The position numbers and the translations under genes are program-made. From Athripsodes cinereus (Eukaryota; Arthropoda; Insecta; Trichoptera; Leptoceridae), in assembly GCA_947579605.1 (NCBI GenBank), contig OX388305.1, forward strand, positions 28,967,542 to 29,031,541: a DNA stretch of 64,000 nucleotides, given 5' to 3'. Position 1 is the first letter of the stretch; the number at the start of each line of letters is the position of its first letter. Below, in pieces: positions 34,848 through 45,464 of the stretch. The notes beneath the pieces were generated by a model. That model saw only the letters and a list, made by a program, of their open reading frames with translations, did not search any database and was not told the origin of the DNA.

Positions 34848-36274
34848 TCTACATCACGAAGAAGATTTGTTATCATTCCACAGCAAAAAAATATGTAGGT
34901 ATATTTATTACAGTGGAATTGTTTTTTTTTCTTGTCTTACTACTTTGGGAAATATCCATGGTGGATTGTTAATTATTATTGAAGTGTTCATGTATGTAAT
35001 ATTAGATTGTTATTTTTTCGTAATTTGTTGACATCAATCGGCGCATAAATATTGTATTACCGGTTGATAAATTTATGCAAAATGCACGTAAGCAAAGAAG
35101 AATAACAAAGTAAGGGCATAATTTAGGATGATAATTTCTTTCTATTTCAAGATACATATTATGAAGTCTTCATAATATTTTAATTTCGATATGGAAGAGG
35201 AGTTATTATCAGACATCTGACGGAACCTTTGAGATGAAACGGTCCCAGCAGGACATCGCGTATCCCAGACTGCGTGGCTTTATTGTTTCCAATCCCGAGG
35301 AAACCCGGGATACCTCAATGTGGTTGATTTAATTGGTATCTTTACCTTGGATAGTAGCATCACTCAAACCATCCTCTCATTATTCTAGATCATTCATCAT
35401 ACTTGATTGGTTCTCAACATAATATGTAGGCATTTTCATGATAGGGTCCACACAATTGAATAGAACTTAAAAATATCTGTATTTTCTGCAACAAAATATT
35501 ATTCTTTCACTTGTAACAATAAAACTCCTTTGGCTTATTTTATGGAACATTTGCTTTTCTCAATATTATTGTAAGTCTATTTTCGTGATTAAAGAATTTG
35601 GTGACGATGCCGATAAAAATCTTCCCTTTACCTATCTATTTCCACATTTATGGCACAAATAATAGGTAATAGGTATATTGCTCAATGTGAGAATATTTGG
35701 TTCTGTTTCAAAATTCAGATTCATAAATAATTTTAGGAAATTTATAAACACATAGTACTAGAAACATTTCAAAATAATATTTTGACATATTTATAATGTA
35801 AACATTTTCTTTTCCTTTGTTACAAGTATTCGAACAAAAAATAAATTCATAATATAAATTTGCATCTTAGACGAACATAGTTACACCCTATTATTGACCT
35901 AATGCATCACCTACAACCATCCTACAACTATATACATAATTTGATATTATTTTAACGTAATAATTAATTATAGAGACAGATGTTTGACATGATCGGCAGA
36001 GTTAATTTCTGATGAAAGGTGTACTATGTATTATAAATAATAATAGGCACCTATAATATTATTATTTTGACGATGTAACTAATTGATAAGCGGGGTACTC
36101 TTGTGTTGATGTGGTGAATTTGAAAAATGATATCGATGTGTAAAAAAAAACAATTTGATTAATTCTATGGTCAATCAAGAAAATGGTCTATGTGAGTGTA
36201 AGAAAACACATGATATTATATCATAATATTTTATAGGTACCTGTATTAGGCATATATTATTCCAATTTATAATT
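34848..36274. other. AT-rich stretch
   Basis: No gene is recognised. Bases 35215-35330 are GC-richer and contain inverted GTATCCC and GGGATAC words; their role is unknown. Confidence 0.4.
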
Positions 36275-36288
36275 GTATTTTGTCTACA

Positions 36289-36532
36289 CCCGGTAAAGAA
36301 TTGGTCTCCCACTCTTCTGCGTAAGTTTTCGAGTGTCCTGTAAAAGGCAGGTGTTCGAAAAAATTAAGACATTATACACCTTAAATTCAGTGATGAGGTT
36401 TGCCACCCATCCTGAATGTCTTGATTTTATATTGGCACGAAGAGGACAGTTTGCATGTTTCTTACATGCAGCTGATCTGCTGGCTACCCCACTTGTGGGA
36501 TATGCCGTGATGGTATAGTAGTAGTAGTAGTA
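36289..36532 (+). repeat. (TAG)n-tailed retroposon, young copy with 14-bp TSD
   Basis: A 244-bp element from CCCGGTAAAGAATTGG to GATGGTATAG(TAG)n, flanked by the perfect duplication GTATTTTGTCTACA (36275-36288 and 36533-36546). TSD plus a microsatellite tail indicates target-primed retroposition by a LINE machinery. It differs from the copy at 45223 by about four substitutions in ~225 bp. A 61-codon open frame inside is shared, but all observed differences change the protein, so it is not evidence of coding. A B-box-like GTGTTCGAA is present; pol III origin is unproven. Confidence 0.9.
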
Positions 36533-36579
36533 GTATTTTGTCTACAAAAAGGTGAAACTATACATTAATTTATTACTGT

Positions 36580-36622
36580 AACTACTACACCATCACGGCA
36601 TATCCCACAAGTGGGGTGGCCA
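36580..36622 (-). repeat. (TAG)n-tailed retroposon, 3' stub, inverted
   Basis: ACTACTACACCATCACGGCA and TATCCCACAAGTGGGG followed by GGCCA: only the last ~40 bp of the family, reversed, lying 34 bp from the TSD of the full copy. Confidence 0.8.
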
Positions 36623-37599
36623 AGTATTTTATATAATAAATTTTGAAATATAGATACCTACTCGTATTATGATAATTATGAAACATGAACACTAGACGAA
36701 AATAATGAAATTTATACGATTTTTAAAAACTTTAGAGATTTTAACTGAGAGAATTCTACTAACTAAACAGCACCACAGTGAATAGATGAAAATAATTACC
36801 TACCTTTATCAACGTTCAGTAAGCACACTATCTACTCCAAATATGTAATTGTGCACTTTATGACACAAAACCCAGTTGCATAGATAGTCCATTAGTAGAC
36901 TACCATATTTCCTATAGGTCAAAAGTAGTAGGTAACATAAAATATTTCTCGATAGTAACTACTTGTACTTATACACATAAAGATAAAGATACCTACTAAA
37001 TCAATACACACATTACTTAATTCTTAGTTGACTAGGTATGTGTAGGTTTATTTGGTGATAATATAATCCATTATCAATGAAGAATTTATCAATAAAAAAC
37101 ATTTATCTTTTATGTTTATTAATTTTCATTCATGAAATCGTTCATCCTCAATCAATTTTAAGAGTCGATATAAAATCAATACAATTCATTCAAATCCAGT
37201 TTTAAAAAGTGTCATTCGAATACAATAGATTTGAAATTATAGTTTTTATTTCTTTGACAATGCTAGTATCTCCGCCCATATTTCGCCTATTTTTGGAATT
37301 TATCTGAACGAAAAAAAAATATGCCGCCAATTTGAAACGAGTCCGTGGGTTTCATTGATGCGAAATGGCATTAAGGTAAGCTTATATGTATAAAAGATAC
37401 CCAAATATAGTTATTTACCTAGTGATAGACGTTATTTTTGGACAAATAGTTATGTATATCTAAATATCTTTACATAAACTTACAATCAACGTAGGTACTA
37501 ATTTTTTACACTAATAAAATTTATTTATAGGTGCTATTCTATCCCTTCACTACAAATCCCTTGCGTGGTAAGCAAATACCATTTTTAACCCTTTAACCA
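36623..37599. other. AT-rich stretch
   Basis: No gene or repeat family is recognised. Confidence 0.4.
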
Positions 37600-37695
37600 C
37601 TTATACACTAGCAGGGTAGGCAGAGAGAATGGAACACCGTAGTCTTAGATGCTTCTTTCGCTTCCTCCACATTCATATACTTATTCTTTGTTTCC
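37600..37695 (-). pseudogene. LINE family E C-terminal fragment, frameshifted
   Basis: Minus strand reads MNVEEAKEASKTTVFHSLCL, matching the family E tail (WMNVEEAKEVCKDRSIWRSV) for its first half, then shifts frame before a stop. Old and broken. Confidence 0.7.
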
Positions 37696-37895
37696 ATCAA
37701 ATTCATATTTATTTAAGGTTGGGAGAAAAAATAAAACTATTTGTCGTATTGATGCACAAGAAGCAGAATTCCCCAAAAAGATTGTTTGGATTTTTTTGAA
37801 GGAAACACTTGTTTCAATTTATCCAAAGAAAAATCTACCTGGAAATCAAGAACTACATATTTTGCATATTCTAAACGGTAAAAAATTGGTACATT

Positions 37896-38153
37896 CTTTT
37901 TCTTCTTCTCGTGCCGCTCCTAACGGAGGTTGGCGACCATCTCTTAAAACTCTTCACGATCCTGGGCTAGACTGATGAGGGTTGCTGCATCCGGTATTCC
38001 AAACCACTGTCGCAGATCCTTGAGCCATGATGCTCTTTTTCGCCCCAAACCCCGTATGCCCTCTATCTTTCCCTCTACTATAAGCAGTAGAAGGGCATAT
38101 TTTTCTCAACGGAATATGTGACCAAAGTATGCGGCTTTAAGTTTTTTGAGTAC
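37896..38153 (-). pseudogene. LINE family C-like C-terminus with 11-bp TSD
   Basis: On the minus strand: KYALLLLIVEGKIEGIRGLG, then RKRASWLKDLRQWFGIPDAA and TLISLAQDREEF, homologous to the tails at 54807 and 9033 but a distinct subfamily. It ends in a GAAGAAGAAAAAG tail. ATTGGTACATT at 37885-37895 and 38154-38164 is the target duplication. The insertion is 5'-truncated and has a stop after the GHIFR segment. Confidence 0.85.
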
Positions 38154-38164
38154 ATTGGTACATT

Positions 38165-39769
38165 TTATTATAATTTCTTCACAAAATTGCTCTGAATGTT
38201 CCTAACACAAAGGAAAATAAATGAAAATCTAAATATATCTATATATCTTTATGGTTAAAAATAGTTTTTGAAGACATAAAAAATTATTAAAGCATAGAAA
38301 AAAAATGGCTAAGTTTTTTGTTATGAAACCATTCTGAAATTACATTTAAGCAGAAATTAAACTTCAAACAGCGTAAAGTTCCAACACAATGGGGATGATA
38401 ATATTTTTTCTATCCGTTTAGTTACATATACATAAGTAGGTAGGTACGTTCATATATTATTATGGTTTCAAATTACAGCGTGTCTCAGCGTCATCCATTA
38501 CCTGTGCCTTCAAAAATAGATTTATGTCATTGCGTGCAAAAACGACACAGTAAATCTAGGTAGGTGCTTTACATCAAAGAAAGTAAAGCACCTTACTCCG
38601 CAGGATGTGACAATTAGAAACCTTCCATTGTCCATTTTCCAAGGAAATAATATCCAAGACGAATCATCCAATACAATGATTCGGTCGCGGCTATTGTTAG
38701 TTATTTTTGTCATTCATAAAATCTCTCAGTATGGAACTCGGTGCAAGTTTTATGTTATTTGCTATGTCTTTTTATTGTTATTTTATTTTTTTATACACTT
38801 AATAGTTTTTTGAAAGCAATGCGTCAAGTTGCGATTGTCAAGTATTATAATATATCACCTGATTCATACATCACTTGGTACTTAATATTTCCACCTGTGT
38901 GCAGTCATTGATATTTTATAAAATACGTACACAGAATATAATACGTATTGATATTTACAGTACAATTTTTCAGCCTAAAAATATATGTAGGTATTATATT
39001 AAAAGTATTCAAATATTGACATAGGTATTATTACTAATAATAACTGTATTAGGTCTAAAAGCAGAGAAGTACGAACAATCGGAGGTTTCATAATATTTTA
39101 AATTTCTAAACGAAACATTTAATAACAAATGTATCACCACAAATCCATGCTAGAAGATGATATAATGTTTTCTGAATTCGATAAAAAATAAAATGTATGA
39201 AACTAGAACTACCTAGACTATTTATTAGGAGTGAGAAGTAAGGATCATAATATTACTTATAGTGAAATGTACACCGTGTCCTAATGGAGTGATTGATAAT
39301 AATATAATGGATGATATTGACAAGATAGTCTTATAATATCATATTCTATCATATATATACATAATATATGATAATAATATATGTACCTAGAATGTATCTT
39401 ATAAGACCTGTCACGTAGTAGTGTTTAATAGTAGGTGGATATAGGCTCATAAAGAAAAAGTATTCACGCATAGTATATACTCGTATGTATGTAGCAAGTG
39501 TTAATAGCTTAATGGGGTCATCAGATATCATTAACAGTGATACACAACTACCGTGCGATGTGAGGTGCTTGAGTAAACAAACATAATATTGTACATGGTG
39601 CCTACTCACATTTACTAAATATTATATATATGTAGGTAGGTACCTTCATATCCTATTTTGTTCTCCACCTGTTTTAACACACTATCAAAGATTAATACTT
39701 ACCTATCTACATATTTATATTGCTCCGTTCTCAAATATTATATTACCCCCGATTCTATTTCATTTTTAG
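38165..39769. other. AT-rich stretch
   Basis: No gene or repeat family is recognised. Confidence 0.4.
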
Positions 39770-40075
39770 TATGCACTAACTAAAATAGGAACGTTCCAAT
39801 TTTAGTTAGTCTACATTGATATTCTATAAACTCTAAAATTGTTCCTACTTAGAATTATATACAACTTGTATCATAATATAGAATACAAATGTTAGTTCCG
39901 TTAGTTCAAGTGAACTTGATTATAAAATTTAGGAACGTTCTTATTTTAGTTTGAATCAATATTATAGAATAGACGGTAATATCATATAAAACACGAATTT
40001 TAGTTCAAGTGAACATAATTATAAAATTTTGGAACGTTCTTATTTTAATTTGAATCAATATAGAATAGGGGGTAT
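39770..40075. repeat. Iterated GGAACGTTC / TTCAAGTGAAC repeat block
   Basis: GGAACGTTC occurs near 39789, 39931 and 40032. TTCAAGTGAAC occurs twice, each time followed by a similar ~75-bp phrase (AATTATAAAATTT, TTATTTTAGTTTGAATCAAT, ATAGAATAG). A tandemly duplicated unit with dyad words; it may be part of a DNA transposon terminus. No coding content. Confidence 0.6.
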
Positions 40076-40093
40076 TATGTATGTATGTACATT

Positions 40094-40435
40094 TTTTTTT
40101 TCCTTCATTTATGGCATAGCATCCTACGAGGATGATTTGTGCCAAAAACAGTCTCCAAGTATAGTTAAATAGTCAAGAAGATAGTCATCACAGAATAATA
40201 AAATTTGCCTTCATTGATTTGAGAAGGGACAAATGGATTGATTCGGATGTCATACTCAGCAATGATTCAATATTCAAAGGAAATTGGCAATCGTTCTGAA
40301 GGGCATCAACGAAAATATCATACGCATCCCTGATAGGGCACCCCAGGAAAACATGGTCAAGCGTCTCCTCGTCCAGGCCGCACTCGCAGTATGGACTTTC
40401 AACAAGTTGGATTTTAAAAAGATGAGCGTCCAGTC
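40094..40435 (-). pseudogene. LINE family D (CCHC type) C-terminus with 13-bp TSD
   Basis: Minus strand: LDAHLFKIQLVESPYCECGL, then DEETLDHVFLGCPIRDAYDI and LLKSMKANFIIL, stop at 40188-40190. CxC..H....C is the C-terminal CCHC motif of non-LTR reverse transcriptases of the Jockey/R1 group; the exact clade is inferred. An in-frame stop replaces the usual GH before LDAHLF. A ~90-bp 3' UTR (GGATGCTATGCCATAAATG) and a short A-rich tail follow. ATGTATGTACATT duplicated at 40081-40093 and 40436-40448 bounds the 5'-truncated insertion. Confidence 0.87.
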
Positions 40436-40448
40436 ATGTATGTACATT

Positions 40449-41359
40449 GATAGAAAGTATTTCATTGGCAACTTTAAGTTACAAAAGAAGAACCACCGTA
40501 AGCACAAAATCCTTACCTTGACAATATGTATAAATTTGAGTGAAAAGTTAACTTAATATAAAAAAAGCTGAAAATTAATTGATACGAAAATTCCAGTAGG
40601 TACCTAGACCTACCTAGTTACACGTATCTAACAAAAACTATCTACCTATTTCTCTTTTCTAAGTCCCGGTGATAGCCTCACAAAAACTGTTTTAAATTTT
40701 ACTTATTTAAGTACCTACGTTTCTATAATTGGGTTGAACCGAAATTTCAGTACAAGTAATAACAAAATCTACTAATATACAAAATCTACTATATACTATA
40801 CAGTAATATAATAGATAAAATACCTTGATTTAAATAAATCAAAACACATTGATTCCTTCAAAATATAGCTCACTATTTAATATGAAACGAATGTAAAATT
40901 AATATTTTTATCTCTTCACATTTACCCATAAATCAAAACATTCATTCATAAGTTTTTAATTTCTCACTTTTTACATAATAGTTACACCTTTACCCACAAT
41001 CGGGGATATGACATAACTATTCACACCTAACACTGGTTAACACTTTAGCGTTGTCACATTATATTTTATACGTATAATATATACTAGCTTTTAAACCTTT
41101 ACCAATGATCGTCAAATCACCCACTATAAAAAAAACTTTCTGCAATTCTTACATCAGAAATAGTCAAAATTGTTTGACTAATGGGAACACTTTGTAGCAA
41201 ATGGTTTTGTCATTTTTTTTCATCCTTCGATGAATGTTGATATTTTTCATTTTACTTTTTTCCATTCGTAGTTGTTTTGTTTTTGTTACATATTGTATTT
41301 CACACGCCTCTATATTCTTTCATACACCTATAACTATGCACCTATACTCTTAATAGCTG
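40449..41359. other. AT-rich stretch
   Basis: No gene or repeat family is recognised. Confidence 0.4.
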
Positions 41360-41749
41360 TGGGATATGGCGCCTATCTGAAAGAGACAAAGAGACTAGAG
41401 GCACTTGAGATGTGGTCGTATAGATGAATTTTAGGAATAGGTATCCTAAGAGGACCACATCTCAAATGACGAGGTTCTTAATTGAACCAAAGGAGGAAGG
41501 CACCTGGTCAAGGCCATCAATACGTCACGAAAACCTTTTCTAAGAAATAATAGAAGAGATAGTTGAGTGGACGAATCACAAGTGGGACCCAACCGAGAAT
41601 AACTTAACCATCTATGGAGGATATGAGCTACGGATTGTATGAACAGCTATCGCACAGGATATATCGCAATGGAAAGAAAGGTGCAAGATTTGCTACGAGC
41701 TAATACTCAAGATTTAAATCAGAGAGCGATATTCTTATAAGCAGAAACG
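41360..41749 (+). pseudogene. Old RTE-like LINE C-terminus, heavily decayed
   Basis: Pieces of a family A-like tail are readable in shifting frames: RLEALEMWSYR followed by a stop, then EDMSYG, YEQLS and AQDISQWKERCKICYELI, aligning with AAFEMWCYRRM, RDMNCGSYVEL and AENREEWRRK of family A. Multiple stops and frameshifts make it an ancient relic. It is split from downstream DNA by a later LINE insertion at 41762. Confidence 0.6.
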
Positions 41750-41761
41750 TGGTCAAAGGAT

Positions 41762-41931
41762 CTCTCTCTCTGGTTTCAATCCTGGGATTGGTTTGCAGCA
41801 ATTATCTCTTTAATTCTTCTCCTCCACTCCTCCCTGTCTTGTGCGGTTCTTTTGAATTCTGCATATGATGAGCAGCGCATGTCCACCAGCAGGTCCTCCA
41901 GGTACTCTCGGCGTGGGCGTCCCTTAGAGTT
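41762..41931 (-). pseudogene. LINE family G 3' fragment with 12-bp TSD and (GA)n tail
   Basis: Minus strand: GRPRREYLEDLLVDMRCSSY, then AEFKRTAQDREEWRRRIKEI and IAANQSQD, stop at 41776-41778. Only the last ~50 codons of an RTE-like polyprotein remain, similar in layout to family A (GRGRPR..YMDQLKRDM..C.SY.ELKRLAENREEWRR). An AGAGAGAGAG tail follows the stop. TGGTCAAAGGAT at 41750-41761 and 41932-41943 is the target duplication. Confidence 0.88.
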
Positions 41932-41992
41932 TGGTCAAAGGATATGAGACTGAATAAAGCGTATAAAAGACATTCAAATTGTTTCATCTATA

Positions 41993-42251
41993 CACTGAGA
42001 AAAATACTAACGAAATTTCACAACGAATCATTGGTACGTACTATCAGATTAGGACCAGAGATCGTACAAACGATTCATTAGTACGAATCTATAATATTAA
42101 CTCTTCGCAAACAAGTTGTTGGTAAATTTACCAATGATTTGTTTGCGAAGAGTTAATATTATAGATTTATACCAATGAATCGTTTGTACGATCTCTGGTC
42201 CTAATCTGATAGTACTGTACCAATGATTCGTTTTGAGTATTTTTCTCAGTG
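41993..42251. mobile_element. Palindromic TA-flanked MITE, copy 4 (259 bp)
   Basis: Long form like copy 3, with the inner AACTCTTCGCAAACAA stem and central GGTAAATTTACC. TA at 41991-41992 and 42252-42253. It is the same length as copy 3 but reversed in its end variants. Confidence 0.9.
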
Positions 42252-42253
42252 TA

Positions 42254-44356
42254 CGACATATAGGATATGAACAAACATACAAGTATACAAACGGTCCTAA
42301 ATATTTATGTAATGTTAAATTGTAACAAATCCAGAGATATGTATTCAGAGATAATTGTAGGAATAATGGAAGGACCCTCTTCAAAACTTTGACAACCATA
42401 GATGAAGTAAGGAAATACACTATTTCTACGATGACAACACAAGACAAAGAAACTTTCTGATATTATGTAATTCAATAAACCGAGGATAAACGAACAGAAC
42501 ACGTTCTCATTTTTTTTATTTTATTTTGAAGATAATATTACTTCGTGTGAATTAAATGTGATATGTTTTCTCAAATTAATTAGCTTCAACAGTCTTTTAT
42601 GTGTCAGACATTTGAATTACATAAAATAAACTTTTTTTAAACTTCATAAAAATAGTAAAAGTTACAGTATGTGTAAGTAAGTGTATGGACTTATTCTTCC
42701 TACACAAAAATAATCTAAATATCATTTAAAATATTTTTTTTATTCAAAAAGACACCATCATAAATCTTTTTATAAAAGAATAAGTGACTTTCATGGGATG
42801 ACCATTGATGAGCTCAACTGGGTGAGAAACTTATCATTGAATTAAAATTCATTGGGCTAGAGTAGAATACCTACCAAATGCATTTAAAAAATAGCTAAAT
42901 GGTAGTTTTTATTTGAATAAATATTTATAAATATACATTTTTTATATTTAATATAGATACATATTTTTGTCACATTGACACAGGTTGACATTTTGATTTT
43001 GTAATTTTCACTTTTACTCATTGTGTCTCATTGCTTTTTTATTGGACACTTTATAACAAATATTTTATCAAAGGCAAGGCAACAATTTAATCATGCAAAA
43101 AAATGTTATACGACATTGTCAAAGTGGTAGGAAAACGATGGGTTCTGTTGTTCGAGATCGAAAAGCGTGGAAAAGTTTTGAAGAGGACTATATCCAACAG
43201 CGGTGAGACAAATGCTAGCAGTAAGTAGTGAAGTTATTGTTTCGCAAGCAATATTTATCTATATAAGAATTCCAATACAAATAGTCTATAAGTATGTATG
43301 TGGGTACATAATTATTATAACCACTGTTTACTTAATATTTGTATTCGCAAAACCTTATGCCCCTTTACGCATATTACGTTACGTGTCTTGACATATTATT
43401 TGATATTAATTTAATAAACGAAATCACAATATTTCACTAGACTGAGAAGTAGGAATGCGCGAGGGGAAGCTGGAAAAATTGCATCCCTCTCGTTGTAGGT
43501 GCCCCTGGGGGTTGAAAAATCAACGGTAATGAATCGCACAATGGGACGAAATGAGACTTGTAAACGAATTTTGGTTTTGGTATTCAATTATATATTACGT
43601 AAGCTGTAAACATTAGATACAGACTCTGCTACAGGCAAGAGAACTACAGAGGTGCAATTAAATAAAATATTAATGCAATATTATTATATTTGCGTTGATA
43701 AATTTAAATAAAGTAAGGGAGAAATCATATTTTGATATTACGGGGTGCGTGAAAATACATATGTATGTGTTTAGAAATGTCCGCGGGGTGCTCAACTTTC
43801 GTTTACATAACAGGTAGCATGGTAAAATTATAGGTATATGCCTGTAAAATACTTAAAGCTACATATTTGTTTATTATATTCGTGTGCAGCGCTATTTAAA
43901 AATTTAATCAAGAAATTAGAAAAAAATGCGAAGACCGTTTTTAAAGCAATGAATTTAATTAAAATATTTTCACAATAATTGAGATGTTGGTAATATTATG
44001 GGAAGATGTTTCGTCAATTAATTGGCGCAAAATTGTATACATGAAGTATAATTTATTCTCATTAGAATACTAAATTTGATTTCTTGTTTTATCTTACTGT
44101 TAAGTAGGTACTTTATACTTTTTTTCTATACCATTGATGGCAAAATATATACTATAGTAATCTAAGTAATCTTTACTGACTTATGATTTGATTTATATTA
44201 ATGGCCTTTCACTTTATGTAATAACTCTCTGTGGCCCATAAAATTTGGAATATAAAAACAAATCTCAGAAAATTTGTAAAATTAAATTTATTAAGCTAAT
44301 AGGTGCCTATCTTTGAATATAAATGTTATATTCACTCAGTTTTTAAAATTATTATT
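42254..44356. other. AT-rich stretch
   Basis: No gene is recognised. Bases 43441-43560 are GC-richer (GAATGCGCGAGGGGAAGCTGG) without a recognisable product. Confidence 0.4.
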
Positions 44357-44795
44357 TGAAAAAAGTGTGTATGGTATAATATTTGTGGACTTACACAGGT
44401 AATTATACAGGCACCCATTTGAGTATTAGGTATACCTACTGTTTGTAATATATAAGAGGAGACGATGCGTCTTTAAGTTTAAATAATTAAAACGATGCGT
44501 TATTAAGTCCAAGAAAAAGTGAATAATGGTATATTTGTGAACTTACACAGGAAGTTATATATAGGCACTCATTTGAATATTACACCAACTACATACTTGT
44601 ATTGTATTAGAGGAGAGGATGCGTCGTTAAGTTTAAATAATTAAGACGATGTTTTATTAAGTTCAAGAAAAAGTGAGTTATAGTATATTTGAGGATTGTG
44701 TACTTCCACAGGGAGTGATGGAGGTACCTACTTGTTTGGTATATTGTTCATATGAAAGGAGACGAAGCGTTGTTAAGTCTAAGTAATTATCTCCA
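44357..44795. repeat. Three-unit tandem array, ~150-bp unit
   Basis: Units begin near 44357, 44511 and 44665, each with AAAAAGTG, a TATATTTGTG-ACTTACACAG segment and later GAGGAGACGATGCGT-TTAAGTTTAAATAATTAA (44456, 44610, 44756). Within units the ACGATGCGT-TTAAG phrase is itself doubled. Units are diverged, so the array is old. Confidence 0.8.
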
Positions 44796-44983
44796 CATAA
44801 TATTATATTACCCTCACGACATCTGGTGTTCCCCTGCTTTACTAGTAGGTACATTATTATGAAGTAATAATAATTATTGCAATCGTATGGCGAATGAAGA
44901 GGTGCTAACTGTCGACTAATCATCGAAATATTACAATACATAATTAGACAATCAATAAAAGCATAATATGTAATTATATAACA

Positions 44984-45222
44984 GTACCTACTCTAATTCG
45001 TAAGGTTTCGAGTATCCCGTAAAAGACTGCTAGTCGGAAAATAAGTCATCTTAGGTACATCTTAAAATCAGCGATGAGATTTCTCACCCATCCTGAATGT
45101 CATAATTTTTTTGTTGGCACAGAGCGAATAGCTTACATGAATATTGCATACGACTGATTTACTGGCTACCCCACTTGTAGGATAGGCTAGCAGTAGGTAA
45201 TAGTAGAAGTAGATATTTTTTA
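44984..45222 (+). repeat. (TAG)n-tailed retroposon, older copy
   Basis: Diverged member of the family (TTTCGAGTATCCCGTAAAAG, CACCCATCCTGAATGTC, CTGGCTACCCCACTTGTAGG). A younger copy was inserted into its TAG tail, giving a head-to-tail pair. Confidence 0.8.
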
Positions 45223-45450
45223 AAGAATTGGTCTCCCACTCTTCTGCGTAAGTTTTCGAGTGTCCTGTAAAAGGCAGGTGTTCGAAAAAATTAAGACATT
45301 TTACATCTTAAATTCAGCGATGAGGTTTGCCACCCATCCTGAATGTCTTGATTTTATATTGGCACGAAGAGGACAGTTTGCATGTTTCTTACATGCAGCT
45401 GATCTGCTGGCTACCCTACTTGTGGGATATGCCGTGATGGTATAGTAGTA
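45223..45450 (+). repeat. (TAG)n-tailed retroposon, young copy with 14-bp TSD
   Basis: Nearly identical to 36289-36532. GTAGATATTTTTTA at 45209-45222 and 45451-45464 is the target duplication; its first bases overlap the TAG tail and are ambiguous. It lies immediately after an older copy of the same family. Confidence 0.88.
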
Positions 45451-45464
45451 GTAGATATTTTTTA

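Noticed and set aside
36333..36518. 61-codon frame shared by the two young (TAG)n retroposon copies (also 45260-45445)
   Set aside because: All four visible substitutions inside the frame change the amino acid and other copies break it. There is no sign of purifying selection.
40274..40507. 77-codon minus-strand frame overlapping LINE D
   Set aside because: The readable LINE D C-terminus with CECG...H...C lies in another frame. This one is a shadow.
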